A DNA stretch of 7,077 nucleotides, from positions 1 to 7,077 of the forward strand of contig JALGTV010000061.1 in NCBI GenBank assembly GCA_029821215.1, read 5' to 3'. Shown here piece by piece: positions 4,580-7,077 of this stretch. The stretch comes from Candidatus Zipacnadia bacterium. GTDB lineage: Bacteria > Armatimonadota > Zipacnadia > Zipacnadales > Zipacnadaceae. The first letter of the stretch is position 1. Each line of letters starts with the position of its first letter. Position numbers and translations under genes: made by a program. The notes beneath the pieces are model-generated. The model made no database searches and was not told the DNA's origin. It saw only the letters and a list, made by a program, of their open reading frames with translations.

Positions 4580-6892
4580 TCAAACCTCCTCAGTGCCCAG
4601 CCAGCGGGCTTTGATGCTGGTAATAGCGATCTCGCCCGGAGTCCGCTCCAGGCGATGCTGCAGAGAGACGATGCGATAGAGCTGGCCGCCCGCCGCGACC
4701 TGCTCCCCGCCCCGTACCGCCAGCACCTGGCCAATGCTCATCCGGGCCTCCAGCGGCGTGAGAATGTGGATGAACTCAGGCCGCCGGGAGCGGTCGGCAA
4801 AGATCTGCTGGGCCAGCCGGTTGGCTTCCGCCTGAGTGGTGTAGTTCTCCAGCGCCCGCACCTCCATCTTCCGCCAGCCCACAAAGCTATCGGAAGTGGG
4901 GTCATACAGCGAAGCCGGATCATAAGCCACCGAGCGGATGGGGCTGCCGTCTTCGGCCAGGCCGCAGACGGCCACATAATTCACGTAGTCGTGAGCCGAC
5001 AGGCTCAGGCGGGGCTTACGCACGGCCAGGATTTCGCCGGGAGCGGTGGGGTCAGGGACTTCGGTCGGTCGGCTGTACAGATACCAGGATACCTCGGCGG
5101 TGCAAGCTCCTTCGGCGGAGCCATCGTGCTGGGTAACATCGCTGGCGGTGCGGGCCTGCCGGCAATGAGGACAGGCTTTTACAAAATTACCCTGGGCATC
5201 AAAGAATATGGCCGCCTGGTAGTCAAACTGGGCTACTTCCTCCAGAAACTCCAGCCAGGAGCGCCCCGGCTCCGGCAGCCACAGTGGTTTCTCCGGTTCA
5301 CCAGTAGTCAAGCGGATACCGGTATCTTCCAACACCTGCTGACTGCGGGCAATTCCACAGCGGTCCAGCACCCACTCAAACACATCCACCACCGGCCAGT
5401 TATCAAATATCGGCACCCGCCCATCACACTTCTCATCCTGCAGCCGCAAGATGCCGTCCAGCACGGTCACATTTAGCTCGGCCTCCCCACCACCCAGTAC
5501 CGTCGGCGGCGGCGCTACCAAGTAGCCATCCAGGGCAGCAGTAAGCTGCTCGGAGGCATCGCTCATCTTCCAGCCTAACTCTATCCCTACCCGCCGATAT
5601 TCCTCCAGGTCAGCATACTGACCCAGTTGATTATCCACTGACAACGTGTATTTGACTCCGCGCAGCCGGTCAGAGTGGTCGCCACGGGCTGCCTTCACAT
5701 CGCCGGCAATCTCGGCATAGGCCAGGGCTTCCAGTTCATCTATCTGCGCATACTGGGCCAGGGTCACACTGAAAAGCTGCGGCGAGACCATCGTTTCAAA
5801 GTCCACCGGCTGCATCGTCTCTGGGTCTATTCCCACGCCTGTCTGCTGATGCCGATATGGCTCTATTTCTGCTTGCCAGGAGCGCTGGGTGCTGGTCAAA
5901 TCGGTACGGTCTTCGGTGGTATCGGTTACCACCGCCTGCTGGAGGGGATTGTCACTGTCATCAATTACCGGCAGATGGCGGTAGTTAAGCACCATCTCAC
6001 CACTGCTATCCTGACTTTCATAGCCTGTCTCTATCGGCAGGCTGTCCAGCACCGCCGTGGGCATCTTTATGGGAAAGAACGAGAACATAAATTGTCCAGC
6101 ATTGTGCCAGACGGCCACCTGGCCCTGGTTGACCTTAATTTCCCACCCGGGTACCTCATAGACCCATATATCCTGGGCAAAGGCGTCGGTGGATATGACC
6201 AATTTGCCTCGCCAGACGGCGATCCAAAGCAGCAGCCGCTGGCCGGCGCTGAAGCCCTCCAGAGTGGGTACTTTCACTGACTTTTCCGACTCGGGCGCCT
6301 TATACCATTGCCCTTCCCAGCGCCGTATGAGCTGCATCGGCCCGCCATAGGGAATACTCAGGGCCCACTCGTCGTGCTCACCGATGCCGAAGTGAATCTC
6401 AGTATAGGGCGCGGCTTGATTCCAGTTGTGGTCAGCCGGCGGATCAGCCCGGTACAGCGACAGGGCGAATATGGGATTGGTGGGCAGAGTGAAGTTGCTG
6501 ACCGCTCCGGTAATCTGATTGGCAGTACCATCATACTGGAAAAGCTGAACTTCGCCCGCCAGCCCCCGATTAGGCAGCGTTACCCAGTAGCCATTATAGG
6601 GGGTGAAGTGGCCCAGGCCGATGTGCTGGGTAGTATCCAGAAAGGGCCGGGCCACGATGCAGTTGACCGCCGGATCATCCACTAACATCGCCGACGGCAC
6701 CTGCAGACCGCTGCGGCCCACCCCGGGCAGCCCTAAGTCGGTCGGGTCAGTAGGCTGCACCGTGATGCGGCCAGAGCGGACCAGGTCAGCCAGCAGGTCA
6801 TTCTGCCCGAAGCCATCATATTTGACCTGGTATTCCCGCCCTGGCTGATACAGGTTGACCCGGGCGATGGGATGCACTCGTTGCGCCATCAT
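4580..6892 (-). CDS. Putative tail hub / baseplate (tail-associated) protein with a beta-rich N-terminal domain, 770 aa
   Basis: Large, soluble, tryptophan- and tyrosine-rich protein without signal peptide or membrane segment. Residues 100-275 look like a beta-sandwich (GYWVTLPN, AGEVQLFQYDG, YTEIHFGIGEHDEWALSI, RLLLWIAVWRGKLVIS, GQVAVWHNAGQFMFSF), possibly a lectin-like module. Residues 355-770 resemble gp27/XkdQ-type hub proteins. They include the segment VDVFEWVLDRCGIARSQQVL at 502-521, then SWLEFLEEVAQFDYQAAIFF, and a C-terminal block with LENYTTQAEANRLAQQIFAD (681-700), IGQVLAVRGG and a final beta strand. C574, C577, H589 and C597 could bind a metal ion. AAGGAG lies upstream of tandem ATG codons at 6892 and 6889, and the second has the better spacing (7 bases). 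The size and place before fibre and lysis genes support a tail-tip role. The hub assignment is from pattern, not alignment. Confidence 0.68.
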   Translation of the reverse strand: MMAQRVHPIARVNLYQPGREYQVKYDGFGQNDLLADLVRSGRITVQPTDPTDLGLPGVGRSGLQVPSAMLVDDPAVNCIVARPFLDTTQHIGLGHFTPYNGYWVTLPNRGLAGEVQLFQYDGTANQITGAVSNFTLPTNPIFALSLYRADPPADHNWNQAAPYTEIHFGIGEHDEWALSIPYGGPMQLIRRWEGQWYKAPESEKSVKVPTLEGFSAGQRLLLWIAVWRGKLVISTDAFAQDIWVYEVPGWEIKVNQGQVAVWHNAGQFMFSFFPIKMPTAVLDSLPIETGYESQDSSGEMVLNYRHLPVIDDSDNPLQQAVVTDTTEDRTDLTSTQRSWQAEIEPYRHQQTGVGIDPETMQPVDFETMVSPQLFSVTLAQYAQIDELEALAYAEIAGDVKAARGDHSDRLRGVKYTLSVDNQLGQYADLEEYRRVGIELGWKMSDASEQLTAALDGYLVAPPPTVLGGGEAELNVTVLDGILRLQDEKCDGRVPIFDNWPVVDVFEWVLDRCGIARSQQVLEDTGIRLTTGEPEKPLWLPEPGRSWLEFLEEVAQFDYQAAIFFDAQGNFVKACPHCRQARTASDVTQHDGSAEGACTAEVSWYLYSRPTEVPDPTAPGEILAVRKPRLSLSAHDYVNYVAVCGLAEDGSPIRSVAYDPASLYDPTSDSFVGWRKMEVRALENYTTQAEANRLAQQIFADRSRRPEFIHILTPLEARMSIGQVLAVRGGEQVAAGGQLYRIVSLQHRLERTPGEIAITSIKARWLGTEEV

Positions 6893-6954
6893 AAATCTCC
6901 TTAGTCATGGCCCCAATTCGGTAGGACCGGCATCTGGGGCCTGCGGAACCCCGC

Positions 6955-6973
6955 GTAGTGCAGGTTCTCAACC
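6955..6973 (+). repeat. Partial GTAG-headed repeat (unit i), facing unit h
   Basis: GTAGTGCAGGTTCTCAACC matches unit h read on the opposite strand except for a few changes and a missing C in the loop. Its own stem is reduced. It appears to be a decayed partner of unit h, in the same facing arrangement as a/b and c/d. Confidence 0.6.
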
Positions 6974-6988
6974 GGCATACCCCAGTGA

Positions 6989-7013
6989 GGCGAGGTTGGA
7001 GAACCTCGCCTAC
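6989..7013 (-). repeat. GTAG-headed hairpin repeat variant, unit h
   Basis: On the minus strand GTAG is followed by the perfect 9-bp stem GGCGAGGTT / AACCTCGCC (sharing one G with the head) around CTCC. The layout is that of units a-g with a different, longer stem. It lies between the stop of the upstream gene and the hub start. It may belong to a second subfamily of the same repeat. Confidence 0.7.
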
Positions 7014-7020
7014 GCGAGTG

Positions 7021-7077
7021 TTATGCTACAGGCAGGCTACCCACCTTGCCCTGTCTGCCGTTGTTGCCGTTGCTGTC
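7021..7077 (-). CDS. C-terminal end of an upstream gene, frame uncertain
   Basis: All three minus-strand frames entering from the window edge reach stops before the repeat pair, so an upstream gene probably ends here. One frame ends ...DSNGNNGRQGKVGSLPVA at TAA (7023-7021). Another ends ...QQRQQRQTGQGG at TAG (7039-7037). The short GCAACGG-type repetition makes both look plausible as a low-complexity phage protein tail. I give the longest frame as the span and cannot name a product. Confidence 0.35.
   Translation of the reverse strand, partial: DSNGNNGRQGKVGSLPVA

Noticed and set aside
4535..5476. Plus-strand open frame of 313 codons
   Set aside because: It is antisense to the hub gene, with a His/Pro/Arg-rich shadow translation. 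The minus-strand frame is longer, has a ribosome site and tail-protein patterns.
5675..6280. Plus-strand open frame of 201 codons
   Set aside because: It is antisense within the hub gene, with no ribosome site or recognisable domain.

Overview
This window looks like the tail-to-lysis end of a bacteriophage or prophage-like element in a GC-leaning bacterium. All supported genes lie on the minus strand, so the biological order runs from position 7077 down to 1. No capsid, terminase, integrase or host marker gene is visible. An intact prophage, a decayed one, a tail-like particle locus and a metagenomic phage contig therefore all remain possible. The host is not identifiable. Strong Shine-Dalgarno sites, an LLH-type holin and a DUF4257-like membrane protein recall phages of Bacillota. 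The GT9 (heptosyltransferase-family) enzyme is commoner in diderm bacteria. The intergenic GTAG-headed hairpin repeats look like a host-genome repeat family.

Layout in transcription order. At 7077-7021 is the tail end of an upstream gene whose frame cannot be fixed, followed by a gap with an inverted pair of hairpin repeats (6955-7013). At 6892-4580 is a 770-aa tail-hub/baseplate-like protein with a beta-rich, possibly lectin-like N-terminal region and a putative CCHC metal knuckle. A 73-aa protein (4576-4355) follows after a 3-base gap. A 411-base non-coding gap (4354-3944) holds two inverted repeats and a three-unit repeat cluster. Then come a 232-aa tail-fibre-like protein (3943-3245) and a GT9 glycosyltransferase (3248-2229), which overlap by four bases (GTGA). 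A second repeat-bearing gap (2228-1920) precedes two small membrane proteins (1919-1587 and 1582-1223) and an LLH-type holin (1138-848). A third repeat-bearing gap (847-460) precedes a PGRP/T7-lysozyme-type N-acetylmuramoyl-L-alanine amidase (459 to beyond position 1).

The genes make sense as a late module. The hub and fibre build the tail tip, the glycosyltransferase may modify a virion or cell-surface glycan, and the small membrane proteins with the holin release a leaderless endolysin to cut peptidoglycan. The most unusual aspects are the translational coupling of a GT9 enzyme to a fibre-like protein and the density of hairpin repeats. At least seven clear GTAGG-headed units plus two variants sit in the gaps, with different but internally complementary stems.
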